NCBI RefSeq assembly: GCF_029962835.1
Contig: NC_080586.1
Coordinates: 65,852,001-65,916,000 of the forward strand
Length of the DNA: 64,000 bases
From: Magnolia sinica
Taxonomy: Eukaryota; Streptophyta; Magnoliopsida; Magnoliales; Magnoliaceae
Direction of reading: 5' to 3'
Each line of letters begins with the position of its first letter. Position 1 is the first letter of the stretch. A program made the position numbers and the translations under genes. Of the stretch, positions 1 to 10,169 are shown piece after piece. Under the pieces are notes generated by a model. That model was not told the origin of the DNA. It saw only the letters and a program-made list of their open reading frames with translations, and made no database searches.

Positions 1-402
1 TATTTTGATCCCCAATAAATGATTTATGAGCTTGGAACCTTTAAGAAGCCTATCTGTCCGATTCAAAATTCCAACCCACAACAAGGCTCAAGGTCTCACA
101 TAGGTCTCACATAGTAACTGAACTCCACGTAGAAATTTAGTAGCAAACTCCACTTGGACAGCTATGATATTGCCGCTCAAGGTTATTTTGATGATCTAGC
201 AAAATGGCGGGTTATCACAGAATTGCCTTAAACTGGTGTGATCGAAAAGTCCATATATACGGTAATAATATTTTCACGCAAGTCCATTTAAGCAAGCTAG
301 AGGATTTAGAGGGTCAATCCAAGATTGTTGAGACTAAAAATATAAAATTTATGTGAAATTATTTGTTTTACCACTTATCAAAGTAAATCGATGATGTCAC
401 TT
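1..402. other. Unassigned sequence
   Basis: I see no coding region, RNA gene or clear repeat in this stretch at the left edge. It is moderately AT-rich and has no long open frame on either strand. Confidence 0.5.
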
Positions 403-709
403 AGGGGTGCACATGGAACTGGTAGAACCCGTAAACTGGACCGGAACTAACCAAACCCCACAATTTGGTGGTTTTGAAGTGCACTGGTTTTGAAAATAAA
501 AGAATCGATTAGTTCGGTTTAGTTCTCAGTTTGGGATTGTGTATAATTGAATTGAACCGCGAACCGAACCATAGAAGTGACCTTGAAAACAAACTTAGAA
601 CTGAATTTGGAACTAGGCCATCCCAAGCAATAAATATATAAAAAAAAAAAAAAAAACCCCCTAATATCTTGATTCTCTTCATGCCACCCTTGCTGCCCCC
701 ATTCCATTC

Positions 710-784
<75 letters not shown>

Positions 785-1098
785 TTGTTTATTTGAGTAA
801 TGATTTATAATTTGCAATGAGCCTTTTGATGGTTTCTATAAATGTATTTTTACACGCCTTACACAATATGTAAACCATTCATCAAATGGATCACAACATG
901 AATGGACATAGGTTGGATTATAAAAAGCCCATAACTGTAGAACCAATCCGGAACAGAACCGATTTTTATGGTCTAATTCCGGTTCAGTTCTAGGGTGTAA
1001 ACAGTCCGATTCCGTTTCTAATTTTTCTAGAACCGCAAGGAACGATTCGGTTCTAGTTTCACCCTAGAACCGGACAGAACCGACCTGCGTGTTCCCCA
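403..1098. mobile_element. Non-autonomous MITE-like element rich in CGGTTC words
   Basis: The stretch opens with ggggtgcacatgg and closes with the inverted form ccTGCGTGTTCCCC. Inside both ends it is packed with short aaccgg/cggttc words (for example 425-560 and 940-1090), which are inverted relative to one another. This architecture is typical of hAT-like non-autonomous elements in plants. It encloses a TC/TA microsatellite (711-781) and no coding region. I could not find a convincing target-site duplication, so the exact ends are approximate. Confidence 0.45.
711..781. repeat. (TC)n-(TA)n compound microsatellite
   Basis: About 17 TC dinucleotides (711-744) run directly into about 18 TA dinucleotides (745-781). 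It lies inside the MITE-like element. Confidence 0.95.
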
Positions 1099-3290
1099 AC
1101 CAACCTAATCACTTTACATGATATGTTTGCTTTCCAAGTTGTAGTAGTTACAAAAAATTCAGGCCATCCTCTATAGATAGAGGCCCACATCTCTTATTTC
1201 ATAGAGGAGATACATAAGAGAAAAAGAGACCAACTTGGGTGCTTAGAGAGTGAGAGTGAGTGGAGAGTAAAAGTTAGAGCAAAGTGAGAGTAGAGTTAAG
1301 GGTGAGAATGTGCCCCAACCATCCAGACCCTCCAACGTAGCTTATACTAGCATCCAAGCCATCTTTGTGGTTCAAGATTGACGGAGTAAGGTTGGGATCC
1401 AAGATCTACAATCATCTCCTTTTATGAAGAGTGTTATATCTCTCTCCCACATTCCACGTGTACAGGCATCAATCCAACCATTCATTTTACTTTTTTATCT
1501 TTGTATTTGCATGTCATCCCTCTCATAACCCCCACATATAGTTTAAATAACTTTTAATTGTATGTTCTACATATTATCGAACATTAGAATCCTGTTGTAT
1601 CAGAAGTCAAGTCTTGTTAGACATCCTTATTTATTCCTCAGCACATTACATTTAACATTTTTTTTTTCTTTTCTATGACTACTATCTTCTTGAATCCAAC
1701 ACGGGAGAAACCGTGATCTACTTGGTGTTAGTTCGGGTGAGTAGTGATTTTCTAGTTAGTTTCTGACGTTGTCAGCAATTGGCTAGTTAGTTAGTATAAC
1801 ACCTTTCATAACTTCGAAAAAAAAAAACTCCTAAAATCCCATAAAATAGAGACCGAACACTAGTGTGAGCAAAGGAGGGTACCTAACTATTTTCTTCTCC
1901 ATCACTGAGGTCTATGCCTATAACCTTTGAACTTTATCTGAGAGCCATCTTAATTTAAGGAGTTTCTAATTTCCCGACTTAAGACAATTCTATGTGTCTA
2001 GCTGACTGTAGATTTTGAGCCTATATTGATTATTGTAAATTCTGAGTTTATATTGGTTATTGGTGACTCAAAGCCTTACAAATGCATTCAGATAATTCAT
2101 AGATTGTTGCACTAACCGCGAATCCTTAAACTGTGCCTGCACATGCCCTCCACGGGGAATGTGAGTACGTGTCATGAACCTTTTTCCTTCTCAATGAGAA
2201 GTCTCTTTGTAATATTTATATTATAAAAGGGTAGAAAATGAAAAGAAGAAGAAGAAGAAAGGAAAAAAAAGAGCTTATTTGATTGAGTCCATTGGATTTT
2301 TTCAGTTTTAACGGTTCAACAGTATGTTTTTTGTTCGTGGTACATTTAAAGTCTAAACCGGGACCAATGTTGGAAAAATATATTGAAAAACTAAAAATAA
2401 AATTATTTAAATTTTAGCACTAGACTGAATTATGTATAAATATGTTGTCTTTAAAGCTTGATTCACCCCCTTTTCGATTGCTGATGGGTTACAGGTGAAT
2501 TGCTTCCAAGATAAGATAAACCTTCTCTCTTAAATCCCACATGCAGCAATCATGAAGGGATTTACTTAGGAACTCGATAAATGCGGTTGATCGTTTGACA
2601 ATTTCTAAGAAGGAAAAACGTTTTGGAAAGATCAGATTGGATTCATATGGGATCTATTGGACTTGGATGATTCTGGACTAGGATGATCCAGTTTATATAA
2701 CATCTGAGGACTGGACTGCTGCTAGGTGATTATCAGTGGTTCAAAACGTTTGTAAAATATTTCTGACTGTTAATATTGAATTCCGAGCTTTTAAGATTGT
2801 TGGATCAAATGATCTAACTGTTGCATCATCAAGATATGTCCATTTTCAGACCATTTTGACTATTAAGGCTACTAGGTGTTCTCAAAATGGTTGATGGTTT
2901 TGGATCCATAGATCTGACCGTTTCCAGTAGCCTATAAAATCCAGGCTCATCTCACACCTCTCACACCATTTCGCGTAGGGTCACAATGGAACGACTACAT
3001 AGTCAACCACTTATAAACCCCGACATTTCTTCCACTCTTTTCAACATGGGACTAAAGAAAACACAATTTTTTAACTTCAAAATTTTAAAATCTTTTTGCG
3101 AGGGAAAGCAAAATTTTCAAAAATATTTTATTTATTTTTAAAACCAAAATTTCAACAACCCATAAATTTGATAGTTAACTTAGATTGCTTGTATGTCATT
3201 TTGAAGCAATTTCCACGTGCATGCGCATCATCCCTCATACTTTGCCATGGTATCCAAGCTTTTCTCTTTGTTTTTATCCATTGGAAAGCT
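1099..3290. other. Gene-free stretch with possible LTR remnants
   Basis: There is no open reading frame of note. Two weak hints of decayed LTR retroelements are present. One is a TATA-like ctatagatagaggc near 1171, followed by a purine-rich leader and, at 1593-1608, a word resembling a methionine-tRNA primer site (tgttgtatcagaag). The other is a cctataaaatccagg TATA-like word near 2930. Neither has partner ends, so they are mentioned only as leads. Confidence 0.3.
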
Positions 3291-3476
3291 AAAATAGACA
3301 GGATTGCATAATCGGTGCCACTAGTAACACTCAAGATATCGACGGTCAGGATTTACCATTAGGTCGGCCACTTGTAAAGGAGAACCAAAAATAGACAGCT
3401 AGGATTGCACAATCGGTGCCACTAGTGACACTCAACGGTCTGGATTTACCATAAGTAGGCCACGTGTACAGGAGAG
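3291..3476. repeat. Tandem duplication of about 97 bp
   Basis: Two adjacent copies (3291-3386 and 3387-3476) share aaaatagaca, ggattgca, aatcggtgccactagt, acactcaa and ggatttacca, in the same order. They differ at scattered positions and by a small deletion in the second copy. Confidence 0.75.
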
Positions 3477-3843
3477 TCACGACAAACATAGAGTGGTCCA
3501 TTGCGTGATGAATCAGAAAGGGCCACAGCTACAATTCCATTTGAAAAAGGAATGTAGGAGATAGTTGAGGAACGAAGGCTCCTCGTGGGGGAACAGCTGC
3601 GATCCCACGTTTCCTTGCATTCGTGTATGGGTTTAAGGATCCAATCAGAATCCTATTTCTAGAAAAGCTACATGAGTGTGATACAAAAGCCACGCGTCTA
3701 AATACGATAAGAATCCTATTCTGGCACACGTGTATGAAATCCAGACCATCATCAGGTGGGCACAAACATCTACGAGCCATTCCAATCATTCACTGGGCAA
3801 CATGTGTACAATGAGAAGGTCTCTAGTTCAACTGGTTGTACAA

Positions 3844-4155
3844 CAAGTTACGGTCCACCCGGTAATAACTTCCAACCCGTTAAGTGCATACAAAATCCAA
3901 TCCGTTCACTAGATTAGTCCCACCATGAGGATCATATTGGAGAAAAATAAGCTCTATCTACTCATCATATGGGCCACACTATAGAAAAGAATAATTAGAT
4001 ATTAATAAATAGCAACATAGAAGTGTGATATGCATGATGTGTTGATATGGCTGGATTTTTCATAAGGTGATCCTCATGATGGGGCCAACCTACTGGACGG
4101 ATCTGATTTTGTATCTACTCAATTGGAAGTTATCAGCTGGGTGGACCGTAACTTG
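3844..4155. mobile_element. Foldback MITE, about 312 bp, with 90-bp arms
   Basis: The left end caagttacggtccaccc is the inverse of the right end gggtggaccgtaacttg. Complementarity continues for roughly 90 bp inward on each side, through the 'tcatgaggatca' words at 3925 and 4070. The short middle (about 3950-4060) is AT-rich and non-coding. The element lies about 240 bp upstream of the duplicated promoter of the glycosyltransferase gene. No clear target-site duplication could be read. Confidence 0.7.
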
Positions 4156-4390
4156 CTTACCAAACGGTTTGAATTGGAACCTACTCGTTAGACAATGAAC
4201 GGCTAAAACATAAAAGAATTAACCAAAGGTCCAAAATCAATGTACATGTTTGGTGAATCTGATTACAAGGTAAGCCTTTTTGTGCTTTTGGCTAGGGGAC
4301 TTACAAGGTTGGATGAAAGACATGGAACTCTTACACGTACGACATGCTGACATGTGTGCCAGAGAGAATCCTACTCGTGTGAGTAGCCTC

Positions 4391-4541
4391 TCTCTCTCTA
4401 ATATTATATAACATCCACAGCTTTATATAACAACAATAGCTGAAAAAGAACAATAGTAGAACCCTCTCTTTAATATTATATAACATCCACAGCTTTAAAA
4501 AACATACAACCATAGCTGAAAAAGAACAATAGTAGAAACCA
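4391..4541 (+). promoter_or_regulatory. 72-bp duplicated core promoter and leader of the GT14 gene
   Basis: Two tandem copies with a period of 72 bp (first from about 4391, second from about 4463) each contain taatattatataacatcc, cagctttat/a, 'agctgaaaaagaacaatag' and tagaa. Each therefore carries a TATA-like tatataac (about 4405 and 4477). The start codon at 4544 follows within a few bases of the second copy, in good plant context (ccacaATGg). If the TATA of copy 1 is used, copy 2 lies in the 5' leader; if the TATA of copy 2 is used, the leader is very short. A CT-rich run precedes each copy. Confidence 0.7.
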
Positions 4542-4543
4542 CA

Positions 4544-7302
4544 ATGGAGAATCAACTACAGCAGCAACAACAACGTCCACACCCTCCCATTGCCAGGCTC
4601 TTCAACTCCCATTTACAGCTTCTAAACCTTCTCTTTTATTTCCTAATCTTTGGCTTTGGTTTGACCCTTGGTATCACAGCTAGTTTCTATCTCAAAAACC
4701 TCTCCTTCAATCTACTAACTGCCCAATTCTCATATTTGCCACCACCACCACCACCATCACCATCATCATCATCCACATCACATAGGCCACATGGGTCCCG
4801 CAATGCCGGTCGCATTGGCCTCAAGGAGTATGTGCAGCCACATTCTCTCATGCATGATATGTCCGTCCCGGAGTTGCTATGGAGAGCGTCAATGGTCCCG
4901 CGGTGGGACGGCAAAGCCCCATACAGACGGGTTCCTAAGGTGGCCTTCATGTTCTTGACTAGGGGTCCATTGAGTTTGGCCCCACTGTGGGAGAAGTTCT
5001 TCAAAGGGAATGAAGGGCTGTACTCTATCTACGTCCACTCACATCCATAGTTCAATGGAACGGTGCCTGAAGAATCCATTTTCCATGGAAGAAGAATCCC
5101 AAGTAAGGTCTGTTTCTTGCAAGAATTCTTTTATTTTCTTTTGTTTCTTCTGCCATCCTTCTTGTAAATGTCTATATTATGGTATGGAGAGAGTATCAAA
5201 ATGTGTCGTTTGTACCGCATACATTCTTATATGAAGCCACAATTTCGGAATGTATATTATCGTATCGGCATGTCTTGGGGTAACTCATAAATTCATATGC
5301 ATGTGCATAAACTAGATACAAAGCACTATTATCTTGATGGATTGGCGCATATGTACTGGTGGGCTATACAATGAGTTGAGTTGAGGTGGGCCAAAATTGG
5401 CTTGACTCGTCCCTGCTTTCCTTAAGCTCAAGCTCGCCCTCGAGATTAACATTAGAGCTTGGCTTGTTTGCCAAACCTTTCGAGGTGAGCTAATGGATTG
5501 AGTCGGAGCGAGTTAGTGCATCGAGTCAGGGCGAGCTTGTCTCGAGTCTAGTCAAGCTTGCTCCCACCTCAATCCAGCACCCGACCCAACCCCCAAATCA
5601 AATATTCAATTATATATATATTCTTTTTCTTTCTTTTTTTTTTTCTTTTTTTTTTTTACACACGCACACACACTCACGCCGTAGTGGGCTTTCACCACCT
5701 ATGGATACTATATATATATATTAGATAGAGTCATAATGATCCTTTTTTGTGGGTGCTTAGCGTGAGTGAGTGGCTGAGCGCAGGCCGTGTGGCTAAGACG
5801 AGTTGGGCAAATGCTGAGCCAGGCAGACACTGAGTAGAGAGAGAGAGATTATGGAGGTTGAGCGCAGTAGGTCGAGTAAGGGAAAGGGAAAGGGCAAGAA
5901 AGGGATGGACGATCGGGTAGAGTAGGATTTTTTTTTTTTTTTTTGAAGTTTTTAGTTTTACTTTTTTTATTTTATATATATATATATATATATATATTCG
6001 AGTCGAGTCAATCAATACTATGCTCGAACTCGGCTCATTTTCAAAATGAGTTGGGTCATATAAAGTTCGGCTCGACTCGAGTCGTCATTCAAGCCGAGTT
6101 AAGCCAAGCTACATCAAACCAAGCTGAGCGAGCTTTTCGAGCTAGCTTGGCTTGTGTACAACCCTATGTACTGGATCCGGATAGTCCATTTGTGGGGCCT
6201 TACATTCAGATCTGGTTGGCATTTTTTGACCTGCAACCCAACCCAATTTGAATTCCAACCAGCCCAACACAACCCAATCCAATTCACATGCCTATTCCTA
6301 GCCCAACCTTAACTCGAGTTGAATTTGCTAAACCTATCATGAATTCAAATTGGGTTAGCATTTTCCAATATGAGGACCTTGACAATCCGACCTGACCCAA
6401 CCCAGCCCAAACTCGGTTTGGTCCCAAATCCAAGTTGCAGCTCTATTTCCATTGATGGGCCATAGACTGTATATTTCTTCTCCTAACCGTCAATTTGCAC
6501 TGGTCAAGTGTACTCAAATCCATATCTAGGATCATCAAACCTGGCTGATTTTTGGGGCATGTCTGTCCATGGTGGTGCCTGGCAAATGAATTCTAGTATT
6601 ATTATGTTAAGAGAATTTTTTTTAGGGCATAACGTTCATCGTCTTCTTTCTTTGATTCAGGTGGTGCAATGGGGAAACCTTAACATGCTTGAAGCTGAAC
6701 GTCGTCTCTTAGCCAATGCTCTACTAGACTTCTCCAACGAACACTTCATCCTCCTCTCTGAGTCATGCATTCCCCTCTTCAACTTCTCGACAGTCTACTC
6801 CTACCTCACTAACTCCACCAAGACCTTTGTCGAGGCCTATGATGATCCGGGCCTGACCGGCCGCGGTCGATACAGCAACCGCATGAGGCCACGTGTCAAG
6901 CTTGATCAATGGCGGAAGGGCTCGCAGTGGTTTGAGATGGACCGCAGCCTAGCGGTCGAGATCGTCTCTGACCGCCGGTACTTTCCGGTCTTCGGGAGGT
7001 ACTGCAAGCCCTCATGCAATGTGGATGAGCACTACATACCAACGTTTGTGAGTGTGAGGTTCTGGTGGAGGAACTCAAACAGAAGTTTGACTTGGGTTGA
7101 CTGGTCAAAGAGTGGGCCCCACCCAACTAGGTTTGGGAGGAGGGAGGTGACCATTGATCTTTTGGAGAGGCTGAGGGCTGGGCCCCAGTGCAAGTACAAT
7201 GGGAGGAGCACCAGGGTTTGCTTCTTGTTTGCAAGGAAGTTCTTGCCGAATGCATTGGACCGCTTGATGAGGTTTGCACCAAAAGTCATGGGCATCCATT
7301 GA
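4544..7302 (+). CDS. Glycosyltransferase family 14 (Core-2/I-branching enzyme-like, DUF266), two exons, in-frame stop at codon 169
   Basis: Exon 1 is 4544-5107 and exon 2 is 6661-7302, with donor AAG|gtctgt, acceptor attcag|GTG and phase 0. Together they give about 401 codons, normal for this plant family. The product would be a type II Golgi membrane protein: a short cytoplasmic Gln/Pro-rich tail, one membrane segment at about residues 24-50, a Pro/Ser stem at 66-80, then the catalytic domain. Family landmarks seen: [103 protein letters not shown]. Acceptor, linkage and substrate are unknown for most plant members. The oddity is TAG at 5048-5050, directly after YVHSHP, where relatives have Ser or Tyr before FN. 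The frame is open on both sides, so this is a recent nonsense allele, a sequencing error, or a young pseudogene. The methionine at 6508 is intronic and is not the start of exon 2. Confidence 0.88.
5360..6165. mobile_element. hAT-like non-autonomous insertion in the GT14 intron
   Basis: A segment of about 806 bp is flanked by the direct repeat atgtactgg (5351-5359 and 6166-6174; one more matching t on the left side of each). This fits the 8-bp target duplication of hAT elements plus chance extension. The ends are imperfect inverted repeats: gggctatacaatgag on the left against gggttgtacacaag, read on the other strand, on the right. The interior has many gagtcgag/gctcgg words near both ends, a T-rich tract with (TA)n at 5975-5998, and no transposase. 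It occupies about half of the 1553-bp intron and leaves the splice sites untouched. Confidence 0.75.
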
Positions 7303-7735
7303 ATATGAGAGACTCCTCTGCCCGAGGACATGTACAATATACTCGGGTTTTCAGTTTGTAGAAGTGGGGCCCATGGTTTAGTGATCGAGACCATTGATTG
7401 TAGCCAGCAAGTTGAATGGATAAGTTGTCCTATCAGATGGATTGATTTTGGTGAATCCATGCACTGGGGCCTAATAAACCGGATGTCTGGATCAGGAGTA
7501 AATAATTCGGTACTCTGGCATTGATTGTTGATGTTCGATAGTTATTGTATTAAATTTAGGTTAGGGCACAATAGCCGTTGATTACTTCATAAATCAAAAG
7601 AGTCCATGTAATGTTTAAGGAGCACACCTTGTGAATTTTTAATTTGGTACTCCACTGGATTTGAGAATTTTTGTAACATCGACTGGTTACAAGCATGATT
7701 GTGAGATTTCATGAAATATAATCTTTTATTGATCT
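7303..7735. other. 3' flank of the GT14 gene
   Basis: This is non-coding downstream sequence, presumably including the 3' untranslated region. A segment at about 7361-7450 (gtggggcccatggttta, accattgatt) resembles one at about 48650-48690, so part of it belongs to a dispersed repeat. I see no polyadenylation signal I would commit to. Confidence 0.4.
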
Positions 7736-7821
7736 CGTTGGAAGTATTTTTCTATGTATTTTACTTGTAGGTTTGCAAGTGCATGGCATGTGGAGGGCCT
7801 GGTGGGGATTTTTCTCCTCAG

Positions 7822-8006
7822 GCTCGACCGGTCGAGTGTCCTGCTCGACCGATTGAGGGTGGCGCTCGACCAGTCGAGTGGGGCTCGACTCAAAGTCCAG
7901 TGACCAATTATTTTTATTCGTTCGGGCTACTCGACCAGTCGAGGAGTCTGCTCGAGCGGTCGAGGCTCCGCTCGACCAGTCGAGGACTCTACTCGACTAG
8001 TCGAGG
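7822..8006. repeat. Array of GCTCGACCRGTCGAG palindromes
   Basis: About seven copies of a 14-15 bp self-complementary word (gctcgaccggtcgag, with variants such as gctcgaccagtcgag and actcgactagtcgag) are spaced 10-50 bp apart, plus a half copy gctcgactc. They sit in the U3 part of the LTR, 85-270 bp upstream of its TATA box. Confidence 0.85.
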
Positions 8007-8090
8007 TTACGCAGATTCTAGTCCGATTTTGTGCGGGATTCAAAAATTTGAGGCAATTTTTGCACCCATGCGAAAGGAAGTTTCCTAAAC

Positions 8091-8100
8091 TATAAATAGG
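8091..8100 (+). promoter_or_regulatory. TATA box of the copia-type LTR
   Basis: The word tataaatagg lies downstream of the palindrome array and about 80 bp before a GA-rich leader. This is the expected layout of an LTR polymerase II promoter. Confidence 0.65.
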
Positions 8101-8583
8101 AGGTACCTAGGGCTTTCTAGGTAATGCAAGAAGGTTTCCTAAAACTTTACAAGGGTTTGCTAAAGGGTTTAGGGCTATCAAAGGTGAGAGAGAGAGAGAG
8201 AAACAGAGAGGAAGCTTGTGGAAGAAAGGTTATGCTCATATAAGTGATCTATTATGCACTCGATATCTCGGCGCTACTACGTCCTCGTAATTGGTAAGAT
8301 CTCTTCATTTTTCTTTTATTCTCTTATTATTTATCTACTCCCGTGTGAGTGAAGAAGATTGATCCAAGCGGTGTGTACTTGTGATCGGTTGTAACGTTTT
8401 ACTTCATAGTGGATTGTTGATCTGGACGAGGTCCAATGGTTTTTACCTTTTTGAGGGTTTTTCACGTAAAAATCTTTTGTGTCATGTGGTTTATGCTTTG
8501 ATTTATTTTATTACTTTATTATCCTATAATTCTAGTGTTTTTAGGAGGCTAGATCCTAAGGTTTTTTGCAACGGCCCGCAACA

Positions 8584-9515
8584 GGGCCAACCGTAAAATG
8601 GAAGTTACCCTTCTATTAAATATTTCAACCTTTGATTATTGAAAGGCCATGAAAATCATCTAAATTCATGAAAAATAGTCAAATTAATGATCACAGTAAT
8701 ACGCAAGGGTAAAAGTCCATGTGTATCTTATAACAATATATTTTTTTTAATTTTTAAAAATGTCTTTTTATAATGCATTATCGCAATATTTTTTTTTAAA
8801 TTTTAAAAAATGTCTTTTATAATGCAGATCTCTTACTTTCATTTTATTTTTATTTTTTTCATTTTGGGTTTTCTCTCGATCCATTTGAAGGTCACATCTA
8901 ACAGCTAGAATTACGTAATAGGTGTGGTTAATTAACTGTGGACCATGAATTTTAAGTCCCACCAATAGACGCTCGAGGTTCCTTGCTCATTTGCATGCAG
9001 TGGACAGGCAATGAACCTAAGTTGATCCAGTGCTCGATGAACTAGACTGGGCCAATATATATATATATATATATATATATGTTACCCAATGCAATCTAGT
9101 AGATAGACGAGGAATGAAGTCTCCTAGAGAGGGAACAACTGCAAGATTCGATGGTGGGCCACATCTTGAAATATGTTCTTTCCTAGCACGGGAGATGAAA
9201 CCGTAACGCCGATAGAAGCGAAATAAGGTAGAGTCATCCTCCGCACATGTGTGGCAGTGTAAATTGGATCCATCCATGTAGATTCCCCTATTGCTGATGG
9301 CAGATGGTACAAAATAAACATCCATAACTTCTTATTCATGAAGTGATCATGATAGAGACCTAGTATGAAAAAAAAATTAATGGTTGAGATTGTAATATAT
9401 ATATATATATATATTTTATATGCAACCTTTGATATATAAGACATCTGTAATACGTACCACTAGATGGATGGATCCGATTGATGCATAACATTCCACATGC
9501 TCTATGGAGAGATGG
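8584..9515. other. Unassigned AT-rich stretch with TA microsatellites
   Basis: There is no coding region. TA runs occur at about 9055-9080 and 9395-9415. A segment at 9098-9150 (gacgaggaatgaagtctcct, gagggaacaactgc) resembles 3550-3600, which indicates a dispersed repeat family I cannot name. Confidence 0.4.
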
Positions 9516-10169
9516 TGTCACGCCCCGAAATTCGAGTACAAAGTGTGCACTCTCATACCTAGGTTTTGAGTCATAATTCGTAAACAGAGTGTACTAACTT
9601 CATTCCATTATACAATTATTAAGAGGTAAAATTAATATTCATTTTTACATTTTAACTAGGTCCATTCACAATCATTCACGCAAAATGATTTAATCATCAA
9701 CATCTATCCATTTTCAACATCTATAAACATTCAATCAACATAAATTAGACATCATTCATCAAGCAGTACAACTTACCAATGAATACATGCTACAGACTTA
9801 AAACAATTCAATTAAATAATACCAATCAAATGCTTAAAAATCTTACAACTAATATCATCATTCATTATATATAAATCAGATCATCTTAACAAATAAAAAT
9901 CTAATTAAATAATTATGAACAATTTAAATGCGGCCAGTTCCTCTTCTGATAGGTATGATCACGTCTCACGTGTGTCGTGCACTAGTTCAGTCACAACTTC
10001 TTGTTCCTGCGCCAACTTATCAGCTAATTACTCTTCTGTATAATTTTTCCATTAATAAAAATATAAACTGGCCAAACTTAATGAGAAAACTCAGCATAGT
10101 TCATGCTTATTGAAATTAAGATATAATATAAACAGAGTATGCACAATTATATGGATGTAAATGATGTAT

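Larger units (their letters stand above)
7736..8583 (+). mobile_element. Solo LTR (or LTR fragment) of a Ty1/copia-type element
   Basis: The stretch starts near gttggaagtatttttc and ends near cccgcaaca. It has a palindrome-rich U3 region (7822-8006), a TATA box (8091-8100) and a leader with a GA run. After that comes the 'gtggattgttgatctgg...tttttacc...cacgtaaaaatc' region that plant copia LTRs carry in R/U5. No primer-binding site or gag follows, so it stands alone. Target-site duplications were not resolved and the ends are approximate. Confidence 0.6.

Noticed and set aside
1593-1608. Methionine-tRNA primer-binding site of a copia element
   Set aside because: The match is weak and neither an LTR pair nor gag/pol sequence is nearby.
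6508-6660. Methionine at 6508 as the start of a separate 264-codon gene
   Set aside because: The first 51 codons are intron; similarity to the glycosyltransferase begins exactly after the attcag acceptor at 6660.
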